From: Athripsodes cinereus
Lineage: Eukaryota > Arthropoda > Insecta > Trichoptera > Leptoceridae
Direction of reading: 5' to 3'
Length of the DNA stretch: 64,000 nt
Assembly (NCBI GenBank): GCA_947579605.1
Contig: OX388306.1
Coordinates: forward strand, 5,580,001 to 5,644,000
The notes under the pieces were generated by a model, which ran no database searches, was not told where the DNA came from, and saw only the letters and a list, made by a program, of their open reading frames with translations. Position numbers and translations under genes: made by a program. Within the stretch, counting starts at the first letter, position 1; each line of letters begins with the position of its first letter. This document shows positions 20,268 through 31,060 of this stretch, piece after piece.

Positions 20268-20498
20268 GAGGACTGGTGTGGCGCGGAGGCTAACGCTCTT
20301 GCCTTTGAGTCACAAGGTCCCGGGTTCGATTCCCGTCCAGGGCAAAGTGAAGAATGACCCTTTTCAAGTTGTCCTGGGTCTGGGTGTTTTGTATATATTT
20401 TGTTCAGTGCATTGTACCTATAGGTATATGGGTATCGTCGTGTTAGTAAGTACCTATAATACAAGATTCATATCTTACTTTGGGACTAGCTCAAAATA
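20268..20498 (+). mobile_element. tRNA-derived SINE, family 1
   Basis: A tRNA-like head has an A box near TGGCGCGGAGG (20279-20289) and a B box GGTTCGATTCC (20323-20333). The body has AAGTGAAGAATGACCCTTTT and the 3' block GTATCGTCGTGTTAGTA ... TTTGGGACTAGCTC. The minus-strand copy at 39600-39808 shares the same order. Probably of the lepidopteran Metulj type (inference). Confidence 0.85.
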
Positions 20499-20745
20499 AC
20501 ATCCCGGCACATGTGGGTTAGCCAACAAACCAGCTGCATGAATCAAACATGCGAGCCGTCCTCTCCATGCCAACAATAAATTAATAAGACATTCAGGATA
20601 GATGGCAAATCTAATCACTGAATTTAAGATGGAAAATGGTTTTATTTTTCGAACACCTGCCATTTACAGAACACTCGAAAACTTACGAAAAAGAGTGGGA
20701 GACCAATTCAATATAATATTAAGTAGGTGCTCCACGAAACATATC
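20499..20745 (-). repeat. TAGA-tail short repeat, near full length
   Basis: The plus strand reads CCGGCACATGTGGGTTAGCC, ACATTCAGGATAGATGGCAA, TCGAACACCTGCC, ACACTCGAAAACTTACG and GAGTGGGAGACC. It is the inverse of the family consensus, as at 40305-40560. Confidence 0.8.
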
Positions 20746-22480
20746 ATAAGATGATCTTAAATATCTTATTTTCTATTGACACAGAGAGAACGACCTGGGT
20801 TTTATTCGTTATGATGTATGCTTATATTCTCCATCTGAATAATTTATTTTAATAGAACATCTCGATTCGCTTCTTGTTGGAGATTTTGTAATGGTAGATG
20901 TATTTAGTATATTATTAAGTACAAAAATAATTATACAACATTTTTTTTAAGCAAAAATAATAAGTTTATAAATATTTGCACAATAATAGAGGTAATTATT
21001 TGTCTCATTCCTCATCAACATCAAACCATTGACATTTTATCAGAAATTCCCTTCCATCCGAATTCGACTCAACACTTAATTTTTTCTTCTACTTCCAAAT
21101 AGCGCTTGAGAGAGAATTGGGCAACATCAGAAGTCCGGAGACATCCAAAGGACGTTTGTTTTTATATCATTGTTGTTGTTAAGAAGGAATGGAATAATTA
21201 TTCGTCAACAGTCGACAACAGAAGGCTGTAGATAAATAAATAAATAAATAAAATAGAGCCCTTTTTACACCACGATCCATTGATCGAATACAGATTGGAT
21301 ACTTAAACCATTTCGTGATTTCGTCAAAACTTTAGATACTCATTAGAAGGGTAATTTTACATTATTGAAAAGTAAGTAAATACAATGATATCAAATCTAG
21401 TTTTTACTATAGGTACAATTACGGCATATATCACAAATGAGGTACCCAGCAGATCAGCTGCATGTAATAAGCAAGTTGTCCTGTCCGTGCCAACAAAAAA
21501 CTAAGATTTCTAAACAGAAACCAATATTCTCTGTTCAAAATGATTCCGCACCAATAAAATCACATCAAAACTAATTCTGATGCCTTTATGTTGTCATAGG
21601 AGCGGTGTGTTGTGAAAGAAAGTCATTCAGATATTCAGAAATTTTATATGTGAAAATACAGTGCTTTTTAGCATTCATCATTGGACATTTTCAATGCATG
21701 ACCAGCCACGACAATCGTCTTCTTAGTAGACCAATAACATCACCAATTTAAAATTTATAAATATTCAACTTATTAAAACCAATCCAGCAACATTTCTGTA
21801 GGGTGTGTCTATTTTCTTTATCTAAGCTTTAGTATGATTTAATTATTGTAATAGAGAACTTCTGAAGTGTGTCCAATCTAAAAACACTTCGTATCTGGCC
21901 TCTGGGTCACATTTTGCTGGGACAAAAATATCATGAGGACTTTTTCCGAGTTGCAAAGGACAGAGATACCTTCTCTATGATGACCGCCAAAGCGAGGGGA
22001 CCTGTTACGGCACACGTAGAAGAATATTATAGTATTATTCAATGTTTATTGCAACGCTCCCGAAATTAAGTGAATTATATAGATAAGCGTATGTCATTCA
22101 TTCGGCGATATAAACATTAGCGTTCATGTGAAAAGCGCTTTAGTTGCTACTGTATGAGGTATTCTTTATATTGTTACCTATATCAGGTTTGTATACATAC
22201 AAATGCATTTATGTATAAATTATACGACCTGTCTCCGTTTTCTGCGGTGATATGGTGATGTGAAGTGGATGGATGCATGGAGAAGAAAAAGACGTGAAGG
22301 ACGGCTCGGATAAGATGGAGATAATAATAATAACGAAAGAAAACAAAAAAATAAGAAATACAAGGCGGATTCGTACTCCGTGAGATAATGTCCATTGTTT
22401 TTAGTCCAACTATACCTATGTTTATATTTTTATGTTATGTTATTAAACTTTGTTGTATTTTTAGTATAAATGTATCTTTA
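20746..22480. other. Gene-free; one short-repeat relic
   Basis: At 21418-21500 the plus strand reads ACGGCATATATCACAAATGA, GGTACCCAGCAGATCAGCTG, a minus-strand relic of the TAGA-tail repeat. A short AAAT run lies at 21233-21253. A weak stretch at 21935-22010 (RVAKDRDTFSMMTAKAR) could be a LINE end but is too short to call. Nothing else was recognised. Confidence 0.5.
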
Positions 22481-22487
22481 ATTTTAT

Positions 22488-23130
22488 ATTCCACAGGTGG
22501 GGTAGTCAGTAGACTAACTGCGTGTAATAAACGTGCAGCTCATCCTTTCTGCGCCTTTAAAATTAAGACTTTTAAGATGAGTGTTAGGTTACATCGATGG
22601 CGATGGGTGTGTACTGTAGGTAAGATGCTTACATCCATGCTTCGGAGGATATTCCCTTTAACTTTCCCATTTCCCCCCTCCTATTAGCCACATTTTTTAA
22701 TTTTTCAATGTTTGTTGTAATTGTATGTATATTTGTGCATGTATACATACATAAAGTTCTTATTATTATTTTTGATTTGCGTTTTTTTTTTAATCTAATC
22801 GATTTATTCTACTATTTTTTGTTGCTTTATCATATTTCATCTTTTATTCAACTTTTACTGAATGGTTTGGAGTCACTTTTTTTCTTTTTTTTTTTTAAAT
22901 CATTGTCTATTTTTAAGTAACTTCTTTTGTTGTCGTTTTGTTATTCTTCTTTTGTATTTTAATATTTGTTTTTTTTATAATTACTTTAACTTTCTTTTAG
23001 CTATGTAAACACATTCGAATGCAAATGTGCAATCTGTAAATGGGTTAATATGTTTGTATATTGTAATATATTATATTTGTGTAAAACCTGTAGATGTGCC
23101 AATAAAATAAAATAAAAAATAAATAAAAAG
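22488..23130 (+). mobile_element. Short-repeat relic followed by a LINE 3' end
   Basis: At 22490-22600 the plus strand reads GGTGGGGTAGTCAGTAGACT, the inverse of the TAGA-tail repeat. From about 22620 a T-rich LINE 3' region runs to TGTAGATGTGCCAATAAAAT and an AAATA tail near 23127. Confidence 0.5.
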
Positions 23131-23911
23131 TTACCTAATTGTTGATTGGAAGATGTTAATTCAAATTTTTAATACCTACGTATAAATTTATACAAACATT
23201 TAAATACACACGTTAACTTTTTTCGTACCCTCAAAATTATCAGCATAGGTATCTTTCTAAACCATCACTTCACCTTCCACATTAATTAGGTATATATTTT
23301 ACAAAAAAAAACTCAACTTCAGCGGTAATTTTTTCGCTTGTCTGATATTAAACGGAGTCGAAACAATTCGTATGATAATAATAAAAATAATAAATGTTGA
23401 AGTGGAAAAACTTAAATTCGGTTCAAAAACAAAATGCCGTCAACAAAAGATCTGCAGAGAATCAAAGGTGCATACTTGATGCGTGGAATGATGAAACGAG
23501 ACAGATAAAAAAGTAAATTTTTCACGTCTGGCAACTTTTTACCGAATTCAAAAATTGTTCTACGTTCGCGGTTGTCGGCTTTTGCTGCGGACTTTTACGA
23601 ATTAAATCGTTTTTAGCGAGTGTCATAATAATTATTATTGTTGAATAAAAAATATCAACATTAAAGGACATATTACCGCTCTGGAGAAATTAATGAAACT
23701 TAAATACAGAAAAATGTATTTATAACAACGTGTTCCTTGCGAAAAAATGTCATGTATATTTTAAATGATTTTTTTTGAAAACTGTACCCATTATATTATG
23801 TACTCGTACATGTTGTTCAAAATGTTTTATACGGAAAAGTTTAATGCGATTTTTTGATCCAATTTATACATAAGATATATGTATTCTTTCTAGGCTTACA
23901 GGAAGACATTG
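23131..23911. other. No feature recognised
   Basis: AT-rich. No exon or repeat supported. Confidence 0.4.
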
Positions 23912-23919
23912 CTTTAAGG

Positions 23920-24231
23920 CAGGGATGCACAGACTTATATAGGGAACAGGGGCCACTCGGGAAGATTATGAGCCAAGGACGGGCCGCTATAAGAAAATTA
24001 CCACAAAAAGTTTAAATTCTAGAAATGCTCACACATTACAATTTCTACCCCCCCCCCCTCCCCTATCACCGAATTTTCACAATGGTATAGGAATTTTAAA
24101 TATTTCAAAAACTCCTCGGTTTTCTTAAGGAATATTTACTCGAATTATTAAGTATCCAGTACTTTTACCGAATATCCGATTATTACTGGTATTGACAATT
24201 TTGCCCGCGGGCCGTGGTTATTGCATCGCTG
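23920..24231. mobile_element. hAT-type MITE, 312 bp, with 8-bp target duplication
   Basis: The termini are CAGGGATGCACAGAC and the inverse of CAGCGATGCAATAACC. CTTTAAGG is duplicated at 23912-23919 and 24232-24239. Subterminal GGGCCGCT / CGGGCCGTGG words resemble those of other insect hAT MITEs. A C-run lies at 24051-24059. Confidence 0.88.
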
Positions 24232-24239
24232 CTTTAAGG

Positions 24240-25975
24240 TAATGTTTACGCCTTTTGTACAAATTTATTTACACAATAAAATGTTTATTAACCTTTCCCT
24301 TACGGCCGCAAAAAAATCCACGCGCTCCGGTGATGTACACTCAGTGTACATTATTGAATTACTTGTATTTTTAGTCATTAAAATGGAATATTTTACATTT
24401 TTTTGCTTTTACCAGCAATTATAAAGATTGTATCTACATATAAATGTGAATATATGTATCAAATATTATATTATAAGGACTGAAAAATGGAAAAAAACAT
24501 CGGAACATGCAAAATAATGATCGTCATAAATTTGAGTAACAATCCACACGTCCATCCGGCGTCTAGAACAGCAGCAAACTAATGAAAGAATGAGACGACA
24601 CGAGTGCAGTGCGTAATGATCTACTGCGCAGCGTTCTTCAACGGATAATATTTGCGACAACGACAAGGTGTTTCAAATAAAATATAATATTTTATATATA
24701 CGACATGAAATTAATATTAAATTTATTATTAAATTACACAATCAGTTAGAAATATGATCACATGTAATAAATACGGTATTTAATGTACATGTACTTAAAA
24801 TTATTATTTTTTATAACAGAATTAAAAATAAACATAATACGATATAACCGTGAACATTTTTGAACATACATAATGCTTAGATACGAAGTTATTAATCAAG
24901 AGGTAAATAAAACCTAATAAATATTATTGATCTTATGCATACCTACACTTAATGATAAATATGTCAATCTCTAAAAGTCAACAGAATAATATGGATGTAC
25001 CTAACTAAACATTATCATACACAAGTAAGAAAACAAAATTATAAACAAGTAAGTACATAAATAATTCATAAGTTTCGCACATCAAAATTATTGTGTAAGT
25101 GCCTACCTAAATGGAAATAAAATATTTAAATTTAAAATAACATAAAATATATTATCAATGAGCGCAATGTAGCAAAAAAATAAAATAAAACAATAATGGA
25201 AATATTTTTGATAAAATAACAAATAAATAAATAAAAAAATATTCCTTACACAAGCATTAGGATGCTTAAAAGGAGTGGAGTATATTGTCTAAAATGTGTT
25301 TATATGTGAAATGTTGATTTATGATTACATGTTTAAAATTTAAATAACATTAAAAGTAAATAAATATTTATCGGAATTAGGGATCACAAATACTTTATTA
25401 TCACTCTGTAGACAACACTAACATACCAAGGATACGAAATGACTCACGCACACAGCTAATGTGTCGCCAGGAGTACAACGAAGATGAGCCGCGGTGTCAA
25501 AATGTTGTACTAAAAATTACATACCTAAAATACAGTTTGAGTCGATCATAGCGCCAGGATTATTCATCATGTTCATTAAAGTATGTTATACACATTTTCG
25601 CGCCATAAATACAAATATGCATACGACAAATTTTCGCCGGATTCAACTACAAAATATTTTATTGTGTCGCAACCAATAAATATTTTTATTTCGCGATTCT
25701 TTTATTCAATTAACAAATATATGACGGAGGATTAGCTAAAATATCATAAATGGGATTAGCGTATTTACGAAGATATTCACACAATAAGGGGCAATGTCAA
25801 CGTAGTGTACATCACAGGACAGCGAAAGTTAATATTCCTATCACAGATAAGGAACATTTCTTTACACTACACTTATAGAACAGTGAGGACACACTGCATA
25901 TTTATTACATTTACTTAATATACTGGTAACTCCACTTGGGGAAGATTTAATGAAAGATTTATAAATGATATCATG
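24240..25975. other. Gene-free AT-rich stretch
   Basis: Very AT-rich with short ATA/TAA runs. No exon, RNA gene or transposon end could be supported. Confidence 0.5.
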
Positions 25976-25979
25976 ATGT

Positions 25980-26100
25980 GGCATTCTGTGTTGGATAATT
26001 CGCCAACACAGAATAGTAAAATATTGAGTAGGTTCACCGTAGAACGTTTCGGTTCAAACAGAAATTCTACTGTCATCAGTAATACATACTATGAATAAAA
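25980..26100 (-). mobile_element. Penelope-type terminus with degenerate hammerhead motif
   Basis: On the minus strand a canonical CTGATGA (26079-26073) is followed by CAGTAGAATTTCTG and, after eight extra bases, by GAAACGTTCTACGGTGAACC. A perfect 12-bp hairpin ATTCTGTGTTGG / CCAACACAGAAT (25983-25994 with 26003-26014) lies downstream. The insertion before GAAA should abolish cleavage. Confidence 0.4.
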
Positions 26101-26654
26101 CACACATTATTTATAAATTCAAAATACGAAATACGTTCTATACCAATAATAAATGAGTATCTACCAATAAGTGTTCTCATTAAGTTAAAAGATTGCTTCC
26201 TTTTTTAAATCCACTTCAGAATACCCACCACAGTGTTGCCACCTTGGTGTGCCCATTTCAAAAAACTATTAATAAACATATTATTATGTAATATCAATAA
26301 ATTCTTAATAACCCTTGAAAGAAAAAACAGATCAATGGATAAATACCATATTCAATAATAATATTTTAAGTGCGCAATGTGATGAGAGAGCGTGTAATGT
26401 TTATTAATTCAGTATTTTCATAAATAAATATTTGACAGATCCTTCATTGGTACGTGTTTCAAGTATTTTAGTAGAGTAAACAGAATGCTAAAGTCAATAT
26501 ACAGAGGATAAATAAATACATTCTATGATCTTCGAACTTTCTGATGTTTTTTAAATTGTTTATTATTTGTGTACCGTTCAACATTCACAATCCTAAATAG
26601 TATCAATAAAGTATTCTCAAACTAAATTTTAATAAACCCGGTATCCCTCAGATT

Positions 26655-27140
26655 TTTTTACATCACGGCGTCTTCTACAATTTGAGTAGCCAATAGACTT
26701 ATTGCATGTAATAAACATACAAGCCGTCTTATCCGTGCCATAAAAATTGAAACATTTAGAACAGTGGTTCTTAACCTGGGTTCGATCGAACCCCAGGGTG
26801 AGTCAGTCTTGGGGGTTCGGTGAAAATCATTTTAAAGGCAAGATATTTTTGCGAGTTGGAAAAAGAAAAAAAAATACTCCGATAACTCCTTCAAACCGCC
26901 ATCACAATTTTAAAAAACAATGTTGGCAGTTTATTCTAACAATCCAAATATTACATCTGGTAGCCAGTTTATTCTAACAATCCAAATATTACCATGTTTT
27001 GAATTTGTAAAAATCAAATTTTATTTTTCAAATTAGGAGGGGTTCGGTGAATGCATATTATGTAACTGGTGGGGTTCGGTACCCCCAAAAAGGTTAAGAA
27101 CCACTGATTTAGAATGAGTGCACACCTCATCGCTGATTTG
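26655..27140 (-). repeat. TAGA-tail short repeat split by a hAT MITE
   Basis: The plus strand reads CATCACGGCGTCTTCTACAA and GAGTAGCCAATAGACTTATT before 26754, and CACACCTCATCGCTGATTTG after 27114. The hAT element sits between. Confidence 0.7.
26762..27106. mobile_element. hAT-type MITE, 345 bp, with 8-bp target duplication
   Basis: The termini are CAGTGGTTCTTAACCTGGG and the inverse of CAGTGGTTCTTAACC. ATTTAGAA is duplicated at 26754-26761 and 27107-27114. The CAGTGGTTCT end resembles Charlie-type hATs of other animals. Inside, CAGTTTATTCTAACAATCC is tandemly repeated (about 26927 and 26964). Confidence 0.92.
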
Positions 27141-29160
27141 AGGACGTTATACATATTATAGGTATGTGGTGTTTTACTATGTGTTGGCCTATCCTGTGAG
27201 TTGTTCATTCTCCATACCGATTTGTTCATTCAGTAGTTCATTCATAATATCTACATAATAATTGTTTTATATCCAAATTTGCACAGAGAGCATTTAATTA
27301 GTTTCTTTGTTTAATAAATTGCATAAACAGATTAAAATATAAATTAAGGAATTAAGTAGAATTTATAAAGCATTATATTTTCAAACGAGTGCATAAAAGT
27401 ATTTAAAAACAGAATATTTCTGTAAGTTGATTATACACGAGTGTCAAATAATCAAATGAGCACAAAACCATTGTCAATAGTCGATGTAGGCATAAAAAGT
27501 CTGCGTTCGGTTTTTAATTTTCAAAATATGTTAATTTGAAATGCATTGCATATGGTGGGTTTGAAATTTGCAATAAAATGTATAATTTAATATCATTGAA
27601 CTTGTTTTTTTGGAAAATTTATTAATTTGTAATTAAAACCGTGCACATTGCAAGGCCTTAAAATATTTTAAAATACTAGTAATTTTATTTAGCTGTGTTT
27701 AAATAATTTGCAGGTTGGATTTAAAATTAATGATCAGAGATGGACAGAAAGGGTAGTGGAGAGGAGACTACGTGAAGATAAAAGAAGTAGAAGAATCCCT
27801 GGAGACTGGTTAGAAAGGAGATGCCTGGTATAATAGGGGAGGCTTTTGTTCAGTAACGAACAGGAATAGTTGTATAAGTAAATAAATTAGTCTTTTCTTT
27901 ACAGAGTCCTCGGAAAATATTAGATATTACCCTCTTTTCTGTAAGTTTTCAAGAGTTCTGTGAAAGGCAGGTATCTGATAAACATCACGTACATTTATCA
28001 TCTTTAATACAGGGATGAGGCATACCATCGATGCTGAATATCGTATTTTTTTATGAGACAGATGAAACAAACTAATACAATGTTAGTTAGGTAAAGCAAC
28101 TAGTCCAAAGTGAACAATTATACCCAAACTGTGGAGAGATCATCATTGGGATGTAGGTAGAGACAATCTCATTGAGCACTTTTGTGTAAATTGGATGCGG
28201 ATGGTAGGTATAAGATAGGAGAATTATATGGAGAGGTCTGCGTCCCACTTCACGTGTGAAAGATGCTGTTGGTAAGGATGGAAAGAAAAATAAACAAAAA
28301 AGAAATACATGACACACCTTTTATTTTATTTTAGTTTCTTTGGACAAAGACTGTCCACAGAACATAATATATAGGTATGTTTGTATATAGGTATGTGTAT
28401 CTATATATTGCATTCACATTTATTTTTTATTCCGTAGTATATTGATCACACCCTTTCTTAGCATATTATTGAGATAAAGCTAAGTAAAGTTTCCTATTTT
28501 ATTAATTCTTTCTGTTTTATATGGAGATATATACACAGTGATCTGTGAGATTATTTTATTTCAATTAATTATTTACATAATCATATACACTCACCCACTT
28601 ATCCCCATAATCATACCTTTCTGATGACAATTTTTATATTAATATTATATAATTCTAATGATGGACGTGGATATTAATCTTAAATGTTGAAGCGCCTTTG
28701 AAGTGATCTTATCACAAACGGTGCTATATAAATTTTCATAATATTATTACTAATAAATATGTAAATACACCCCCAATGCACCCTTATTTAGCATACTTTG
28801 TTTACTCTCTAGGTAGTTTCTTTATAATCTTATTGACATAAATAATATTATGAAGTATATGAACATGCCAGCAGCACTGGATGATATTCATAGTACAAAG
28901 AAAAGCGGCCGGCGTTTAAGATGTCGCAGAGTTCGCAGTGTATTATTATGTATTTATTTATTTATTCTTATATTATACATATCTACGAAAGGTAAATAAT
29001 AATAGTCTTCTACTATTTATTTATTTATTCGTGTCAACAAACTGTGTATAAAGTCAATATCCCTCAAGTGGGATAAATCAATACACGAACCGTTCTGCAG
29101 TAGATTTAAAATTATAATAGCATTCAAATAATTTAATATTCAAATACATAGCTTAAAGTA
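27141..29160. other. Gene-free stretch with repeat relics
   Basis: At 27895-28060 (plus) there is a relic of the TAGA-tail repeat head (GTAAGTTTTCAAGAGTTCTG, AAAGGCAGGTATC). At 28655-28745 (minus) a short repeat reads ATATAGCACC ... AAAGGCGCTTCAAC ... ATCCACGTCCAT. It matches 36478-36560 (plus). A weak LINE-like stretch lies at 27735-27840. Nothing else was recognised. Confidence 0.5.
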
Positions 29161-29172
29161 TAGTATTATACA

Positions 29173-29455
29173 TCTAATATATAAAATTCTCTACGGTGTT
29201 TGTTATCATACTCCTCTGAAACGGTTGGACCGATTTTGATGAAAATTTGTGTGTTTATCGGGTAGGTCTGAGAATCAGCCAACATCTATTTTTCATACCC
29301 CTAAAAGTTAAGGGTGGTCCACCCTGATTTAAAAAAAAAATGGTGAGACATCAAAAAAGGAATACAGCCCTAAAATTTCATTCTTCTACCATCAACCCCT
29401 ATTTTTTAATAGCGATATTAGTATCTGGGAAAACCACGTTTGCCGGGTCAACTAG
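29173..29455 (+). mobile_element. Short non-autonomous Helitron, complete ends
   Basis: It starts A|TCTAATATATAAAATTCTC and ends GGGTCAACTAG|T, which gives the TC...CTAG ends and A/T target of Helitrons. The interior has CTCCTCTGAAACGGTTGGAC, CGATTTTGATGAAAATTTG and GTAGGTCTGAGAATCAGCCA, a block common in insect non-autonomous Helitrons. It has no coding capacity. Confidence 0.8.
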
Positions 29456-29800
29456 TTTTTCTATAAAAAAAATTGTATTATAATCAAGCTTCTTTCTTAT
29501 CAACACGGGCATCTCCCAACATTCTTTTGTTCAAATCCTATAAATACTGTTTGTCTATGTATCTTATTTATTTATTTATTTATTGTATAAATGAAACAAT
29601 GAACAGCATTACAGTAAAAAACCTTTTCGCTGTCATTGTACGTAAACAATCAAGACAATAATAAAAACATAACAGAAAAATACAGACACACAGAAATTCT
29701 ATGACATAAATTTACAAGAAAAAGGAAAACCTATCGACCATGTGAACCGCGCGTCCCCCTCCCGCACGCAATATATGGCGTGTATACCTTTTTTTATTAT
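29456..29800. other. No feature recognised
   Basis: AT-rich with a TTTA run near 29567-29585. The short open frames here are not recognisable. Confidence 0.4.
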
Positions 29801-29807
29801 TTCACTT

Positions 29808-29869
29808 TTTACTAATCGCCTGATGATGGAGTCGAGAGTCTCCGAATACTATTACCTACGCGAAGTAAA
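29808..29869 (+). ncRNA. Hammerhead ribozyme-like motif (C3-G8 class), stem I with bulge
   Basis: Stem I pairs TTTACT (29808-29813) with AGTAAA (29864-29869) and TCGC (29816-29819) with GCGA (29860-29863), leaving an AA bulge. The core is CTGATGA (29820-29826), then one extra T, stem II GGAG...CTCC and GAA (29844-29846). The 15.1/16.1 pair would be U-A rather than A-U, so the fit to the NUH rule is imperfect. The same 40-plus bases recur at 61072-61121. Confidence 0.5.
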
Positions 29870-30059
29870 TAGAAGTCATTTCGAAGTTAAATAGGTAGGT
29901 ACTGTTTTTTTTCAATTTTGTCTTGAAATGGGCTTCCAACAAGTACCTTCGGTCAATATTTTTTTTTTTTTATTACACCAATAAATTAAAAATCTTATAC
30001 ATATTTTCATTGATGCTGCCCAACTAGGTACATATAACCTGTTCTAGGGCAAACATCTC

Positions 30060-30330
30060 GCAAACATATCAATCATACTGAAACATATATACAATCACAA
30101 AAAGCATTCATCTCCTATATTATAACACAATCACATTCATAACAAGAAAAACACTGCTGCAAACTGTCCATACATGAAACAACACACAAACAAACCATTT
30201 CTCCATATAAAACCAGAAAAAAACAACACATCCCTCAACCACACACATCACAAATCCCACATCACATACCAACACAAGTATATCACCCCACATAAAACAC
30301 AAAAACACAAAACAAATCATGGAACAAATC
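30060..30330. other. Strand-biased A/C-rich tract
   Basis: About 270 bases with hardly any G on the plus strand (runs such as AACAACACACAAACAAACC). Open frames on both strands are a side effect of composition. The origin is unknown. Confidence 0.6.
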
Positions 30331-30834
30331 CTAAGATATCCTGCAATAACATCAATACTATTTAATAATATTTTATTTTTTGATTAATATAGGTAATATT
30401 TTTTACTCCTTTATGCAATACGATATTGATTAATTATAGTAGGCAGATAAATAAATAAAGGAGGATTAAGTTGAGAGTTTATTTTGGAGTTGGAGGCGTA
30501 TTGATGAGACAGTTCTCGACATAAATAATCGCAATTAGGAAGAATCGGAGCATTGCGCACGATCACAAGAGATCATGGACCGTATATTCATATTGTAGGT
30601 AGATTTATGTGTTGGTATATACCTAATGGAGTAACTAATTAATTCTTCTTGAAAGTTCATCATGATTTATCTCAACCACAATTCCCTTCAGCCTAAAATA
30701 TCTTGATTAATTGATTATTTATTTAACTATCGCTGCATGGTTCTTCGGATAGGTATAGGTAATATATTATTTAAAAAAAAAATACATTAGGTCAATAACA
30801 GCAACTAATCAACTAACAATACTACGTATATAAT
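30331..30834. other. No feature recognised
   Basis: AT-rich. Nothing supported. Confidence 0.4.
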
Positions 30835-31060
30835 TACGGTATATCCTTCAAGTGAGGTAGTCAGTGAAATGAATGCATATGTATAAAAAAAACATGCAAT
30901 AGTTCTCTGTGTCAACAAAAAAGCGTGAGTTTCAGGATGGGTTGCAAACCTCGGCGCTATGAGATTTAAGGATTGCAAACCTTTTTCAGGATACTCTAAA
31001 ATTTACATTAAAGAGTAGGATATCTATTCTTTACCGGGGACTTCACGTGGTTAAAATATT
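30835..31060 (-). repeat. TAGA-tail short repeat, degraded
   Basis: The plus strand reads CAAGTGAGGTAGTCAGTGAA, TTCAGGATGGGTTGCAAACC, TTTTTCAGGATACTC and CTTTACCGGGGACTTCACG, which aligns across the family with indels. Confidence 0.7.

Noticed and set aside
20279..20333. tRNA gene with good A and B boxes
   Set aside because: The tRNA cloverleaf is not complete and the sequence continues into a body shared with 39600-39808, so it is a SINE head.
26073..26079. Canonical CTGATGA core on the minus strand as a functional hammerhead
   Set aside because: Eight extra bases separate stem II from GAAA, so the core cannot form. Retained only as a degenerate relic.
30120..30365. Open frames on both strands near 30.1-30.4 kb
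   Set aside because: They are produced by the G-poor A/C-rich composition and encode low-complexity peptides only.
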